Positions 17,985 through 27,564 of a stretch of 64,000 nucleotides of DNA are shown one piece after another. A program made the translations under genes and the position numbers. Source of the stretch: JAIQFL01 sp035295745 (GTDB lineage Bacteria > Acidobacteriota > Terriglobia > Bryobacterales > Bryobacteraceae). Location: the NCBI GenBank assembly GCA_035295745.1, contig DATGIL010000014.1:1-64000 (forward strand), given 5' to 3'. The notes beneath the pieces are model-generated. The model searched no databases. It saw only the letters and a program-made list of their open reading frames with translations, and was not told the DNA's origin. Numbering within the stretch: the stretch's first letter is position 1; each line of letters opens with the position of its first letter.

Positions 17985-18749
17985 ATGAACAGCGAAATCG
18001 CGTGTGCCGTCATCTGGATTTGGTTTGCTGGGAGCCTGTTGGGCCAATCAGCACCCTCCGTTCGCCCCTTCGAGGCCGCCTCGGTAAGACCGCATGAAGG
18101 ACCTCTGCGCATCATGGGCACGTCGATCAAGGGCCAGCGATTGAACAGCACGGACTATATCCGGGGCTTCATCATGTATGCGTACAATCTGAAGAACTAC
18201 CAGATCGAAGGGCCTGGACAGTCGAACCCGATTGGCAACGTAGCGTACGACATCGTGGCTAAGGCCGAGGGGGAGGCCGAACCAACCAAGGCAGAATTCC
18301 GCCAGATGCTGCAACTGCTGCTGGCCGACCGATTCAAGCTGCAGGTCCACTGGGAAAAGCGAGAGATGCCGGTGTACGCACTAGTCGTGGGCAAGAACGG
18401 ACCTAAGCTCAAGGAGAGCGCCGCCGACGCTACGCCGTTCGGTAATCTATCCGTCAAGGGACGAAATTACGAGGTGACCTTGACCAAGGCGGACATGGAC
18501 ACGATTGTAGGAGGGGTCGCGAACAGCTTTCCGGATCGCCCCGTGGTAGACCGGACTGGGCTGACGGGCTCTTACGATGTGAAACTGGTTTACACGCCGG
18601 ATGTGCCGTCGAATCGGCGTGGCGAGCCGGATCCCAGCGACATCAGCATCTTCACCGCAGTGCAGGAGCTTGGTCTAAAGCTGGAGCCGCAGAAGGCCAC
18701 GATCGAAGTATTGGTGATCGATCATGCCGAGAAGCCCTCGGAGAATTAG
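17985..18749 (+). CDS. TIGR03435-family secreted protein (Solibacter type)
   Basis: 254 residues from ATG 17985, with AAGGAAGG upstream. A signal peptide ends near SLLGQSA. The family pattern is clear: FEAASVRPHEG near the N-terminus, then IRGFIMYAYNLKNYQIEGP, LQLLLADRFKLQVHWEKREM, VYALVVGKNGPKLKES, and VVDRTGLTGSYDVKLVYTPD towards the end. This family is greatly expanded in Solibacter-like acidobacteria, and its function is not known. It serves mainly as a lineage marker here. Confidence 0.9.
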   Translation: MNSEIACAVIWIWFAGSLLGQSAPSVRPFEAASVRPHEGPLRIMGTSIKGQRLNSTDYIRGFIMYAYNLKNYQIEGPGQSNPIGNVAYDIVAKAEGEAEPTKAEFRQMLQLLLADRFKLQVHWEKREMPVYALVVGKNGPKLKESAADATPFGNLSVKGRNYEVTLTKADMDTIVGGVANSFPDRPVVDRTGLTGSYDVKLVYTPDVPSNRRGEPDPSDISIFTAVQELGLKLEPQKATIEVLVIDHAEKPSEN

Positions 18750-18770
18750 CGGGCCCGCGTGCTGACGCGT

Positions 18771-19301
18771 TCATTTCTTCTGCAATAACTGCTGGATCGC
18801 GGCGTCGAGTGCTTTTTCCATTTCGGCGATTCGATTGCGCGTGTCGGCAATCTGAGCCTGTGCCTGCTGCAGTTGCATCGCCAGATCGCTTTCTTTGGCG
18901 GACTGCATCTGCACGACTGTCGCGGACGATTCGAGCTCGTACTTCAGTTGTTTGACCTGGTCGTCCACGGCTTCGCGCTGTTGCGGAGTGGCGTTGCCCG
19001 GATCGTTCTTCTTCTGTTCCAAATCCTTAATCGCGTCGGCAATCTGGATGCGGCGGGCGTTCACACCGGCGCTGCTGGTGCGCGCGTCGTTATACTGCTG
19101 CGTCAGGCGCGCCAAGGCGCCGTCCTGGATTTGCAATTGGCTGAGCGCCAGTTGCGTTCGGGTGCTCAGCAGCGTTGAGCGCTCAATGGCCATGCGCAAC
19201 TGCTGGATCTCCGAGATCAGCGCCTGCGTCACTCGCTGATCGGGTTCCACGGATTGTGCACAGAGAAGAGAGGGAACGAACAACAAGGCGGCGTATCGCA
19301 T
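18771..19301 (-). CDS. Secreted coiled-coil protein of unknown function
   Basis: 176 residues with a short signal peptide (MRYAALLFVPSLLCAQS). The rest is almost entirely heptad-rich: RVTQALISEIQQLRMAIE, ALARLTQQYNDAR, QVKQLKYELESSATVVQ, QQAQAQIADTRNRIAEMEK. A periplasmic rod or oligomerisation element is likely. It starts 17 bases after the oxidoreductase gene and is likely co-transcribed with it, though a functional link is not evident. Confidence 0.78.
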   Translation of the reverse strand: MRYAALLFVPSLLCAQSVEPDQRVTQALISEIQQLRMAIERSTLLSTRTQLALSQLQIQDGALARLTQQYNDARTSSAGVNARRIQIADAIKDLEQKKNDPGNATPQQREAVDDQVKQLKYELESSATVVQMQSAKESDLAMQLQQAQAQIADTRNRIAEMEKALDAAIQQLLQKK

Positions 19302-19318
19302 GATGTATCCTCACAAGC

Positions 19319-20662
19319 TTATACGTTCGCCAATTCGGGATGTTGCCAAGGTTTTCGATAGGGCCGGTGGAGCAACCGGTTGGCCTCCTCATCGCCCGCC
19401 ACCGTCCCCTTCTGCTCGTCCCAGGCCAGTGTTCGCCCGAGTCGCATCGAGAGATTGGCTAAGATGCAACACGACGACGAGATGTATCCTTCCTCGATGT
19501 CGGAAACGGGCCGGCCGCGGGTGGCGATCTTCGCCAGCAGATCTTTCATGTGGCCGCGGATCGCCGGCGCCACATGCTGCTCCAGCCGTGGCTCGGTCTT
19601 GTCTTCGGGATACTGCTCCAGTTCGTAGGTGACGTCCTTGTGGATGGGCTGCGCGCCTTTGGCCGCCTGAAGAAAGTCGTAGCCCATCACGCCGGCTTTA
19701 AGCGTGCCCTGCTCGCCGTACAGCGTCGCGCCCCACGGGTACTTGGGGTCCACCGCCGGTCCAAAGCGGCGGTGCTGCCACACAATCGTCAGGCCATCGT
19801 ATTCGAACATGGCGGTCTGCGCGTCGGCAATGTCGTTCTTCCCGCCTTTCAGCACCCGCAGGCCGCCGAACGAGGAAATGCGCTTGGGCCAACGGAGATC
19901 CATGAACCAGCGCACCATGTCGAGCATGTGGATTCCCATGTCGCCGATGGTGCCGTTTCCGTACTCCATGTACTGACGCCAATTGCGCTGGATCTCGGGA
20001 CTATACGTCATCATGGGCGCGGGACCCACCCAGAAGTCCCAGTCGAGTGTCTCGGGCACCGGCTCCGGTTGCGGATTGCTGGGGCGCCCGCCGCCATACG
20101 AGTAGATCTCCACCAGGCCGATGGTGCCGAGCTTGCCCTCTTTCACGATGTCGCGGGCCTCGATCAAGTGCGGCGTGCTTCGTCGCTGCATGCCCACCTG
20201 CACCACGCGATTGTATTTGCGGGCGGCGGCAAGCATGGCCTGGCCCTCCATGACGTCGACGCTGATGGGCTTCTGTACGTAGATGTCGACACCAGCCTTG
20301 GCAGCCTCGATCATCGGCAGGGCATGCCAATGATCGGGCGTGGCGATCTCTACCAGGTCGAGATCTTTCTGCTTGAGCATCTCGCGATAGTCGGTGAACT
20401 GGCGCGGAGTCTTCTTCGAGATCTGGCGAGCGGCGGCCCATTCCGCGCATTCAGCCATATTACTGCGGTCCACGTCGCAGAGGGAGACGATTTCAACCGG
20501 CGCCACTTGCACCAGGCGGAACAGATCGGACTTGCCATACCAGCCGCAGCCGATCAGTCCGACGCGCTTGGGCGGCTGATCGGCGGCTTCGAGCCAAAAT
20601 CGGCGAGAGGCCGCGGATGCCAGTCCGATGACCCCTGTCTGCACAAACTGACGACGATTCAT
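19319..20662 (-). CDS. Gfo/Idh/MocA-family oxidoreductase with Tat signal
   Basis: 447 residues. ATG 20662 is preceded by GGAGGGGA. The N-terminus MNRRQFVQTGVIGLASA is a twin-arginine export signal. The Rossmann motif VGLIGCGWYGKSDLFRL and the VEIATPDHWHALPMIEAAKAG and VYVQKPIS-like (here IYVQKPIS) motifs fix the family; K in QKP is the usual catalytic lysine. Exported members in acidobacteria and planctomycetes are thought to act on sugars or sugar derivatives. The C-terminal domain contains GNGTIGDMGIHMLDMVRWFM. Confidence 0.9.
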   Translation of the reverse strand: MNRRQFVQTGVIGLASAASRRFWLEAADQPPKRVGLIGCGWYGKSDLFRLVQVAPVEIVSLCDVDRSNMAECAEWAAARQISKKTPRQFTDYREMLKQKDLDLVEIATPDHWHALPMIEAAKAGVDIYVQKPISVDVMEGQAMLAAARKYNRVVQVGMQRRSTPHLIEARDIVKEGKLGTIGLVEIYSYGGGRPSNPQPEPVPETLDWDFWVGPAPMMTYSPEIQRNWRQYMEYGNGTIGDMGIHMLDMVRWFMDLRWPKRISSFGGLRVLKGGKNDIADAQTAMFEYDGLTIVWQHRRFGPAVDPKYPWGATLYGEQGTLKAGVMGYDFLQAAKGAQPIHKDVTYELEQYPEDKTEPRLEQHVAPAIRGHMKDLLAKIATRGRPVSDIEEGYISSSCCILANLSMRLGRTLAWDEQKGTVAGDEEANRLLHRPYRKPWQHPELANV

Positions 20663-21076
20663 GGTGTCCCCTCCAAATGCCGCGTTCAGTTTACCCGATT
20701 TAGAGCCGTCGGGCGACGAAGGGCGGCCGGTCAGACCCTGACCATCATGACTGCAAAGATGCGGATCCACGGAGGCCATCTCCTCAACATGCGCCGAAAT
20801 CGCTGCCATCTGCGTGCCCGCCTGGATGGGGGGCGGATCGGCTCGTCGTCCTATCGAACAGTGCGTGGGTACTGCCAGCTGCCTGGCATGCGATTCAAGT
20901 ACGCCGAAACATTCAGAAGCAGACTGCCGTGCTTGAAATCGGCATGGAACATGGAATGGGAGCGCTGCGCGAATCCGATCCTTAATGATCGCCTTCTTCA
21001 TTACCGTAGTGAGCTATTCAGTTCTGATCTCGGTGCTGAAATCGGAGATGCGCAGACTCTTCTGCCGCATGGAGAT
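20663..21076. other. Intergenic region without recognisable gene
   Basis: About 410 bases between two minus-strand genes. Open frames exist in both directions but show no recognisable motif. GGAGGGGA just left of the region is the ribosome site of the oxidoreductase. No hairpin with T-run, tRNA or repeat-family copy was seen. Confidence 0.4.
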
Positions 21077-21811
21077 TCAGGGCTGTTTGGATTCGGGCTG
21101 GGTGCGCTTGAAAGTAAGCGCCAGATGGTTCGGTCCTTGCGACCATTCACCGACGATCTCCTCTCCGGTGAGCTTTCCTTGATACGAACCGGAGATCGCC
21201 GGAGCTTCCAGACGCAACTGGCCGTCGCGGATCGTTACGCTCGCCACCGGAATCTCCATGTTCCCCTGTTCCACTGCAAACAACGTAGCGTTCGCGGTTC
21301 CGTCCGCCGCACGGGAAAGCTTGAGGCCCACGCGCCGGCTCCTGCCGTCGCTCTCGACGGTGCCCTGCCAGTAGCCCTCCAGGCCGGAAACCAACGTGCT
21401 GCTCTTGGCCGGCACCTTCACGTGTGGATCACCGGCTCGCGTAAGTCGAAAAGGCGCCTGCCCATCCGCGTTAGAAGCGTTGCCCGACAGGCTCCTACCA
21501 TCCCCGGAAAGACGGCCATCGAAGCTGGCTCGCATAGGCAATGCTGCGACGAAGCGCACCCCAGTGCCATCCACCACCAGATTGTCCACAGGAACATCGA
21601 TCGACGTGGATCCCGGGACGCTCATTGAACCGACCCACGCCCCTGCTGCGTTGCGGTCCAGATCCAGATTCATCACCAATTCGTGATCCGGAATCTGAAT
21701 CTTGCCCTCCCAGTGGCCGGAAGGTTTTTGGGGAGACTGAGCCGGTGCGGCCGCGCACCAAACGGCCAAGCCCATACTGATGAAGAACGCCTTGCGCCCA
21801 CGTGCCTGCAT
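21077..21811 (-). CDS. Secreted protein of unknown function
   Basis: 244 residues from ATG 21811, which has GAGGAGGGGG upstream (a longer frame to 21880 is less likely). A signal peptide (KAFFISMGLAVWCAAAPAQS) is followed by a beta-rich domain that starts SGHWEGKIQIPDHEL and has a second similar module starting EGYWQGTVESDG. The two modules end alike (LSGNAS..., GEWSQG), suggesting an internal duplication of a lipocalin-like or esterase-leader beta fold. In acidobacteria such modules are seen in front of alpha/beta hydrolases; here no hydrolase domain is present. Confidence 0.72.
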   Translation of the reverse strand: MQARGRKAFFISMGLAVWCAAAPAQSPQKPSGHWEGKIQIPDHELVMNLDLDRNAAGAWVGSMSVPGSTSIDVPVDNLVVDGTGVRFVAALPMRASFDGRLSGDGRSLSGNASNADGQAPFRLTRAGDPHVKVPAKSSTLVSGLEGYWQGTVESDGRSRRVGLKLSRAADGTANATLFAVEQGNMEIPVASVTIRDGQLRLEAPAISGSYQGKLTGEEIVGEWSQGPNHLALTFKRTQPESKQP

Positions 21812-21954
21812 GCCGCCCCCTCCTCGAATTCTCGATAGTCGCATACGCGAGCCACGCGGCGGAAGTTCCGGAAAAACCATATTCCGGCCGTAACGTTGGT
21901 GACTATCGCTTGGTTGTCCGAAGAAGGTTGTCCGAGGAAAATGGCAACCCGTAG

Positions 21955-22524
21955 TTACTCGACCGTTGAGGCAACCACCGGAGCGGACGACGCGCCGCTC
22001 TGGAAGCCCGCGATGTATCGTTTCATCCCGAACTCGATGCGATGCAATCCGATGCCCCTGGCTTCCTTGAGCGCCCGGTCATTTTGCCACTGGTCATGAG
22101 AGATCCGATAACAGGCGATCACGGTGCCAGTCCGATCTTTGCCCAGTTTGCAATGCACGAAAACCGGGGCGGAGCCATTCATCAGATCGAGAGCCTTGCG
22201 AATGTCACTGTCCTGCGGGGCTACGATGCCATTCATGGGCAGATTGACATATCGCATCCCCGCCGCTTCCACCGCGCGCGCCTCGCTGGCGATCGAGTGT
22301 CCTTCTTCGTGATCGCGCCGCAGATCGATGACCACCTTGACACCCAGTTTGGCCAGACTGTCCCAGCCCTCCGATGACGGTTGCGCGCCTCGAAAAATGT
22401 GGTCGTTTACCTGATGGAAATTGGGGATTCCGTTAGCCTGAATCGCAGTCTCACCCGCGAAAGCGGCAGAGGTCAGAAAAAACAAACCGAGGACAATCGT
22501 CTGTCCGCATTGGATCGACTTCAT
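21955..22524 (-). CDS. Secreted dual-specificity / tyrosine phosphatase-like protein
   Basis: 189 residues from ATG 22524. After a signal peptide (IVLGLFFLTSAAFAG) the protein has the cysteine phosphatase signature VHCKLGKDRTG (HCxxGxxR with catalytic Cys) and an upstream VIDLRRDHEEG general-acid region. It resembles the DSP/tyrosine phosphatase-like proteins of the Siw14/PTPLA2 type found in bacteria. The signal peptide places it in the periplasm; natural substrates may be inositol phosphates or phosphoproteins (inference). It could be co-transcribed with the RDD gene upstream. Confidence 0.85.
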   Translation of the reverse strand: MKSIQCGQTIVLGLFFLTSAAFAGETAIQANGIPNFHQVNDHIFRGAQPSSEGWDSLAKLGVKVVIDLRRDHEEGHSIASEARAVEAAGMRYVNLPMNGIVAPQDSDIRKALDLMNGSAPVFVHCKLGKDRTGTVIACYRISHDQWQNDRALKEARGIGLHRIEFGMKRYIAGFQSGASSAPVVASTVE

Positions 22525-22617
22525 GATGTGGATGGGTCCTTCTCTATAGATGCGAAACCGTCTGCGCAGGTTTCGATTGCCCACAAGACCCATCCTAAAC
22601 TTCAGGTGAGCGGCGTC

Positions 22618-23496
22618 TTAGCGCCGGTGAAAGACCTGGGAATCCAGCTTTTGCGGAGTGGGAAACGTGCCGGAGATGTGGTCAGGCCAAGTTAAGCTTT
22701 CTTCATCGGCGAACGTCCAGAGCAGCCCGACGACGGTGCACAAACTCAGGCAGGAGCCAATAAACCGCATGAAGCGCTGCTTCCTGTCCGGCCGGAATCC
22801 ATCGAAGGTGCTCAGGCGAAGATTCGCCCAACGCATGCCGGGCGATTCGTATCCGGCCAGCCCCCACACCAACCCGTAACCGCAGCCGAGCAGCGGCAGA
22901 ACGCCGCCGATCAATAGAAGGCTCTCACGATCGAAAGCAAAGCCGCCGCCGCAGACACCATAAACCAGGAGAAAGAGGCCATAGGCAACGGCCACCAGAG
23001 CCCAATCGATGCCTGCCGCAATAGCGCGGTGCATCCTGGTCGCTACGGGGTCGTCGCAAAAAATTACGGCTTCGACTGTGGTGCCCAGCGTCCGGGCCTT
23101 GGGAGGTGCAGGCGGGAGGAAGTCCAATTCACCCTGGCCCTCATGAACATACTTGGGCTTGCGCGGTGACTTGGACGCGGCCGATTTCGTCCGGGGCCGC
23201 GAGCCGCCCGACCCGGGCGTTTGAAAAGATTCGAACGGAATGATCTTACCGGAGGGCCGATCCCAAAACAGCTCGCCCTGAACCGGGTGACGAGGCCGAG
23301 TGGCACGTGCGCCACCCAAACCGACAGGTCCTGCTTGCACGCGAGTCGCGGTTTGCGCGTGCGCTTGCGCCGCCAACGCTCCATCGGTCCGCGTAATGGC
23401 AGCGGCAGGGTTCAACTTGTCGCCTGGTTCCCGTCCACAACGGCGGCACCGCGTGTCATCCTCGTGATTCTTCCCACCGCAATATTTACAGATCAT
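22618..23496 (-). CDS. RDD-family membrane protein with N-terminal zinc ribbon
   Basis: 292 residues from ATG 23496 (an in-frame GTG at 23538 is possible). The N-terminus MICKYCGGKNHEDDTRCRRC is a zinc ribbon. A ~110-residue low-complexity, basic linker is followed by an RDD domain with about four membrane helices (MHRAIAAGIDWALVAVAYGL, SLLLIGGVLPLLGCGYGLVW). RDD proteins are inner-membrane proteins of mostly unknown role. The 23497-23544 gap is shared with the divergent lptD gene. Confidence 0.8.
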   Translation of the reverse strand: MICKYCGGKNHEDDTRCRRCGREPGDKLNPAAAITRTDGALAAQAHAQTATRVQAGPVGLGGARATRPRHPVQGELFWDRPSGKIIPFESFQTPGSGGSRPRTKSAASKSPRKPKYVHEGQGELDFLPPAPPKARTLGTTVEAVIFCDDPVATRMHRAIAAGIDWALVAVAYGLFLLVYGVCGGGFAFDRESLLLIGGVLPLLGCGYGLVWGLAGYESPGMRWANLRLSTFDGFRPDRKQRFMRFIGSCLSLCTVVGLLWTFADEESLTWPDHISGTFPTPQKLDSQVFHRR

Positions 23497-23544
23497 GATT
23501 GAGCCCGACGGCGTATTTACGCTGGCAAGAGTGTTCACGAAAGT

Positions 23545-26013
23545 ATGGTAACTTTCAGTTTGAGGCTCTCGCTGAAAACGCCTTTCATCCTATTTAGCAC
23601 ACCGGTACCACTTTGTCACGAAAAATCTTCGAGTAATACGTATATTTTGATTCTTACGTTGTTGGCGGTACTAAGTTTAGCTGTTGCTGCCGACGCCCAG
23701 ACGACGGTCCCCAAGGAACCCCCGCCCGCCGAGCTACCTGCAAAAATACCGGTAGGCGACTGGCATCTCTGGCACAACGTCCTGGACATCGAGGGAAGCG
23801 TCTACAAAATGTCCGGACTTCCCGGGATTCCTGCCGAAATGGAAAGCTCCAAGATGGTGGTGCGCGGCGACGTAATCGAATACGACTCGGACACCGGCGA
23901 CGTGCACGCCCAGGGGCACGTCTATTTTCGGGACTTCGAGAAAAACGAAGAGATCTGGGCCAGCCGCATGGAGTACAACACCGAGGAGAAGCACGGCAAG
24001 TTCTGGGACGTGCGCGGCGAGACCCACCCGCGCATCGTGACCCGGCCGGGAATCCTCACCGTGGACGCGCCGTTCTATTTCGAAGGGGCTTGGGCGGAGC
24101 GAATCGGGCTGAAATACATTCTGCACGACGGCTGGATCACGAACTGCAAACTGCCCGGCCCGTGGTGGCGCATGCGGGGCCCAAAATTCGTGATCGTTCC
24201 CCACGAGTACGCGAAAGCCTATCGCGGCGTGTTTTATCTGAAGAGGTTTCCGCTGTTCTACGCGCCTTTCTTCTACCATTCCCTGGCCAAGGAACCGCGT
24301 AAGAGCGGCTTCCTGATTCCCAACCTGGTGCCGCATTCGCAGCGCGGCTTCATGATCGGGCTGGGCTACTACTGGGCGATCAGCCGCAGTTATGACGCCA
24401 CCTATCGCTTCCAGGACTTCACCACCAACGCATACTCCCACCACCTGGATTTCCGCGGCAATCCCAAAAAGGGTACCGACTTCGACGCCATTCTCTACGG
24501 AGTACAGGATCATGGCAATCCCGCGGACGGGCCCAATCCCGCGACTTACAGCGGTGCGAGCATCTACGTGGTCGGCAAGACGGAGTTAGGAGACGGTTGG
24601 AGCGCGCGAGGCTATCTGAATTATGTCAGCTCGTTCCGGTTCCGTCAGAACTGGTCGGAATCGCTGGCGGAAGTGGTGGGGTCGGAAATCCACTCGGTTG
24701 GTTTCCTGAGCAAGGACTGGGCGAACTACGATTTCTCCGTGACCTTCGCACGCCTGGAGAACTTTCAGTCTTCCGAAGTGCCCATCACCGATCCGGTAAC
24801 CAACAAGACCAGCCTGCTTTCGAATGCCATCACGATTCGCAAGCTGCCCGAGGCGGAACTGGTCGGCCGCGATCGCCACATCTGGGAAAACGCGCCCCTG
24901 TGGTTCTCCTTCGACACGTCCGCAGGCTTGCTCTCCCGCTCCGAGCCGATCTTCAACAGCGCGAACACTGCGCTGATCGATACCTTTCAGACCGGCCAGT
25001 TCATGAACCGCGCCAACCTGGCGCCCACCCTCACCAGTGCATTTCATTGGGGCAGTTTCCATTTGATTCCAAGCATCGGCGTGCAGGAGACATATTACGG
25101 CGAAACGCAGGCCCCGGATCCCCTGCAGCCGGGCCTAATGCGGGTGGCGGGAACGAACATCGTGCGAAGCGCGCGCCAGTTCACGCTCGACATGGTCTTC
25201 CCGATGTTGGAGCGGGTTTATGCGAAGAAGACTATCTTCGGCGACAAGCTGAAGCATGTGATCGAGCCTCGCGCCACCTATCGGTACGTCACGGGAATCG
25301 GTAGTGACTTCGATCGCTTCATCCGCTTCGACGAGATGGATCTGCTCGCGAACACTAATGAGCTGGAGCTTTCTCTGACCAATCGGATTTATGCCAAACG
25401 CGGCGATTCGGTGCAGGAGATCTTTACCTGGGAGCTGATGCAGAAGCGGTACTTCGATCCGACCTTCGGCGGCGCGTTGCAATCAGGCGATCCCACGTTA
25501 TTCGACAGCACCGCCAACCTGACCGCATACGCCTTTCAGGTAGGCCCGCGCAGCGCGTCTCCGGTGGTCTCGCTGCTGCGCTCGAATCCGGTCGGGGGAT
25601 TAGGAATTCAGTGGCAGGCCGATTACGACCCACGCCTGCACGCAGTGATGGATAGCGGCTTTTCGGCGGACTACCACTGGAAGCGCTATTTCCTGCTGGT
25701 TGGCAATAACCAGGTGGCGTCGTCTCCAGCGCAGGTGACCAGCGCGGCGAATCAGTACCAATTCCGCGCCGGCTACGGCGATGCCAATCGCAAAGGCTGG
25801 AACGCGGGGTTCGACGTCCACTATGACTATCGCCTGGCGACCGTGCAGTACGCGACGACGCAGGTGACGTACAACACCGATTGCTGCGGGATCAGCGTGC
25901 AGTACCGGCTGAACAATCTGATTACGCCGGCGCGTTCGGAGTGGCGGATCGCGTTCGCGGTCGGAAATATCGGGACGCTGGGTACCCTGCGAAAGCAGGA
26001 TCGGCTGTTCTGA
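23545..26013 (+). CDS. lptD: LPS-assembly outer-membrane protein LptD
   Basis: 822 residues. A hydrophobic signal (YILILTLLAVLSLAVAADAQ) starts about residue 33, so the ATG at 23545 gives an unusually long leader and the real start may be later. The periplasmic OstA-like segment (RGDVIEYDSDTGDVHAQGHV) is followed by a long beta-barrel with family patches LPGPWWRMRGPKF, FPLFYAPFFYHSL and RKSGFLIPN. LptD with LptE inserts LPS into the outer leaflet. A near-palindrome GAAAGT-ATGGTA-ACTTTC overlaps the first codon. Confidence 0.9.
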   Translation: MVTFSLRLSLKTPFILFSTPVPLCHEKSSSNTYILILTLLAVLSLAVAADAQTTVPKEPPPAELPAKIPVGDWHLWHNVLDIEGSVYKMSGLPGIPAEMESSKMVVRGDVIEYDSDTGDVHAQGHVYFRDFEKNEEIWASRMEYNTEEKHGKFWDVRGETHPRIVTRPGILTVDAPFYFEGAWAERIGLKYILHDGWITNCKLPGPWWRMRGPKFVIVPHEYAKAYRGVFYLKRFPLFYAPFFYHSLAKEPRKSGFLIPNLVPHSQRGFMIGLGYYWAISRSYDATYRFQDFTTNAYSHHLDFRGNPKKGTDFDAILYGVQDHGNPADGPNPATYSGASIYVVGKTELGDGWSARGYLNYVSSFRFRQNWSESLAEVVGSEIHSVGFLSKDWANYDFSVTFARLENFQSSEVPITDPVTNKTSLLSNAITIRKLPEAELVGRDRHIWENAPLWFSFDTSAGLLSRSEPIFNSANTALIDTFQTGQFMNRANLAPTLTSAFHWGSFHLIPSIGVQETYYGETQAPDPLQPGLMRVAGTNIVRSARQFTLDMVFPMLERVYAKKTIFGDKLKHVIEPRATYRYVTGIGSDFDRFIRFDEMDLLANTNELELSLTNRIYAKRGDSVQEIFTWELMQKRYFDPTFGGALQSGDPTLFDSTANLTAYAFQVGPRSASPVVSLLRSNPVGGLGIQWQADYDPRLHAVMDSGFSADYHWKRYFLLVGNNQVASSPAQVTSAANQYQFRAGYGDANRKGWNAGFDVHYDYRLATVQYATTQVTYNTDCCGISVQYRLNNLITPARSEWRIAFAVGNIGTLGTLRKQDRLF

Positions 26014-26098
26014 GTTGTAGAGAGGGCAGGCGCGAGCTTATCACATCATGTTCAAGCTCCGGCAGCAGATCACCTGCCTGCTCTCCGGAAAGCCTGTG

Positions 26099-27436
26099 TT
26101 ACTCCAGAGGAGGTAAGGGCGCCTCCGCCGAGGCACGGCTTCTCTCGTCGTACACTTCCGCCGGGATCAGGTCCGGAACCGGCGCCAGTTCCAGCGAACG
26201 AGAAACGTAGCCGAAGGTCCAATCCGCCGTATTGATCTGCCAGAACTGCCCGGGATCGTCGAATGCCACAATCAGCTTGCCCGGCTGCACATACGCCACC
26301 ACCTCTGAAGTCACGTCCGGCTGATCGTACACCGGCAGAGGCTTCTTCGATAAGACGCGAAACACGCGACCCTCGGGATTGCCCCGGCAGATTGATGCGA
26401 ACTCGCTCGTACTCTCCGGCAGGACCGCTTCATGCGTCTCGAGTGGATGAGTTTCCCGATAGTGCTTCCCGGCGTGCACCGCGTTCTCCAGCGATGCGAT
26501 CGCGTCCGGACCCTGGAACTCCAGCAGCCGCCGAATCCGCTCTGTGATAGGAGGATGGGTCGCCAGCAGATCACCTGTAAACCGCGACACATCCGTGACG
26601 GAAGCCTCCGCGAAGTAGAAATGCGAAAATGCGGCATTCGAGGCGGGAATCGCAGACCCGGCAGCTCCGATCTTAGCCAAAGCGCGCAGCAGGCCCTGTG
26701 GAAAACGCGTCAGCAGAGCGGCATCCGCATCCGCCAGGAACTCCCGTTCCCGCGAAATGAAGGCGCGAATCAGGCACGCCATCAGCGGCCCCAGGTACAG
26801 CGTCACCAGACCCAGATATCGCAGGAAGAGCCCGATGCTGGCCACCACCGTGTTCAGCAGCATGTCGTGGTTGCCGATGTGGGATAGTTCGTGGGCCAGG
26901 ACCCCTTCGAGTTCGCGCCGGTCGAGCAACCGCAGTGCTCCGGTAGTGACGGTGATGGCGGCGTGCTCCGGACTGGTGCCGACGGCGAACGCGTTCGGGG
27001 AAATGGATTCGCAGATGTACAACTTCGGCCGGGGAAGTCCCGCGCCGAGCGCCAGATTCTCCAGCAGGTGCTCAACTTCGCGCTCTGTAGAGTCTGCGGG
27101 CCTGGCGCCTACCTGCACCAGGAGGCGCGCACCCGGCGACGTCGCGATCGCCCAGAACAGCACTCCAAGCGCCGCGGTCACACCCGCGGTAGCCACACAT
27201 GCGAATCGAAGTGTGAATTGATGGAAGCTCGCCATCATCCCTGCGGCATAGGCAGGATCGAAAATGCTCGCGAATGCCGCCGCCAAGCCGGTCGCCACGC
27301 GTGCCAGAACAAAGCCAGCTCCGAAAACGGAAGGGATCAGCACCGCGAAGGAGAGGGTGATCAGAAGCCAGGTACGCCGGCGGTTCTGTCCGACCCGGTC
27401 GTAAACTAACGGCGGCTGGCTGGTAGAGGGCGCCAT
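26099..27436 (-). CDS. M48-family metallopeptidase (HtpX-like) with C-terminal SH3-like domain
   Basis: 445 residues. Two N-terminal membrane helices, the zinc motif HELSH at residues 182-186 followed by IGNHD, two more helices, and the third ligand region SREREFLADADAA are typical of HtpX/Oma1-type membrane proteases. The C-terminal ~80 residues (VYDQPDVTSEVVAYVQPG) look like a bacterial SH3 domain, which is not standard in HtpX. The active site would face the cytoplasm, with a role in membrane-protein quality control. Convergent with lptD; no terminator with T-run was evident between them. Confidence 0.88.
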   Translation of the reverse strand: MAPSTSQPPLVYDRVGQNRRRTWLLITLSFAVLIPSVFGAGFVLARVATGLAAAFASIFDPAYAAGMMASFHQFTLRFACVATAGVTAALGVLFWAIATSPGARLLVQVGARPADSTEREVEHLLENLALGAGLPRPKLYICESISPNAFAVGTSPEHAAITVTTGALRLLDRRELEGVLAHELSHIGNHDMLLNTVVASIGLFLRYLGLVTLYLGPLMACLIRAFISREREFLADADAALLTRFPQGLLRALAKIGAAGSAIPASNAAFSHFYFAEASVTDVSRFTGDLLATHPPITERIRRLLEFQGPDAIASLENAVHAGKHYRETHPLETHEAVLPESTSEFASICRGNPEGRVFRVLSKKPLPVYDQPDVTSEVVAYVQPGKLIVAFDDPGQFWQINTADWTFGYVSRSLELAPVPDLIPAEVYDERSRASAEAPLPPLE

Positions 27437-27564
27437 ACCCGCGTCCAGCTTAGCAGGAGCGGTGATTCAGATCCTGTTTACTTCAGTCATCAGGTATCAC
27501 TTTCTTCCGCGCGGCCCCACGATCCGAGACCATGAGCTGAGGGAGCGTCTCCGTCCTCTGATAA

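Noticed and set aside
19550..21628. A 692-codon plus-strand open frame
   Set aside because: It is antisense to the Gfo/Idh/MocA oxidoreductase and a secreted protein, both of which have signals, ribosome sites and family motifs.
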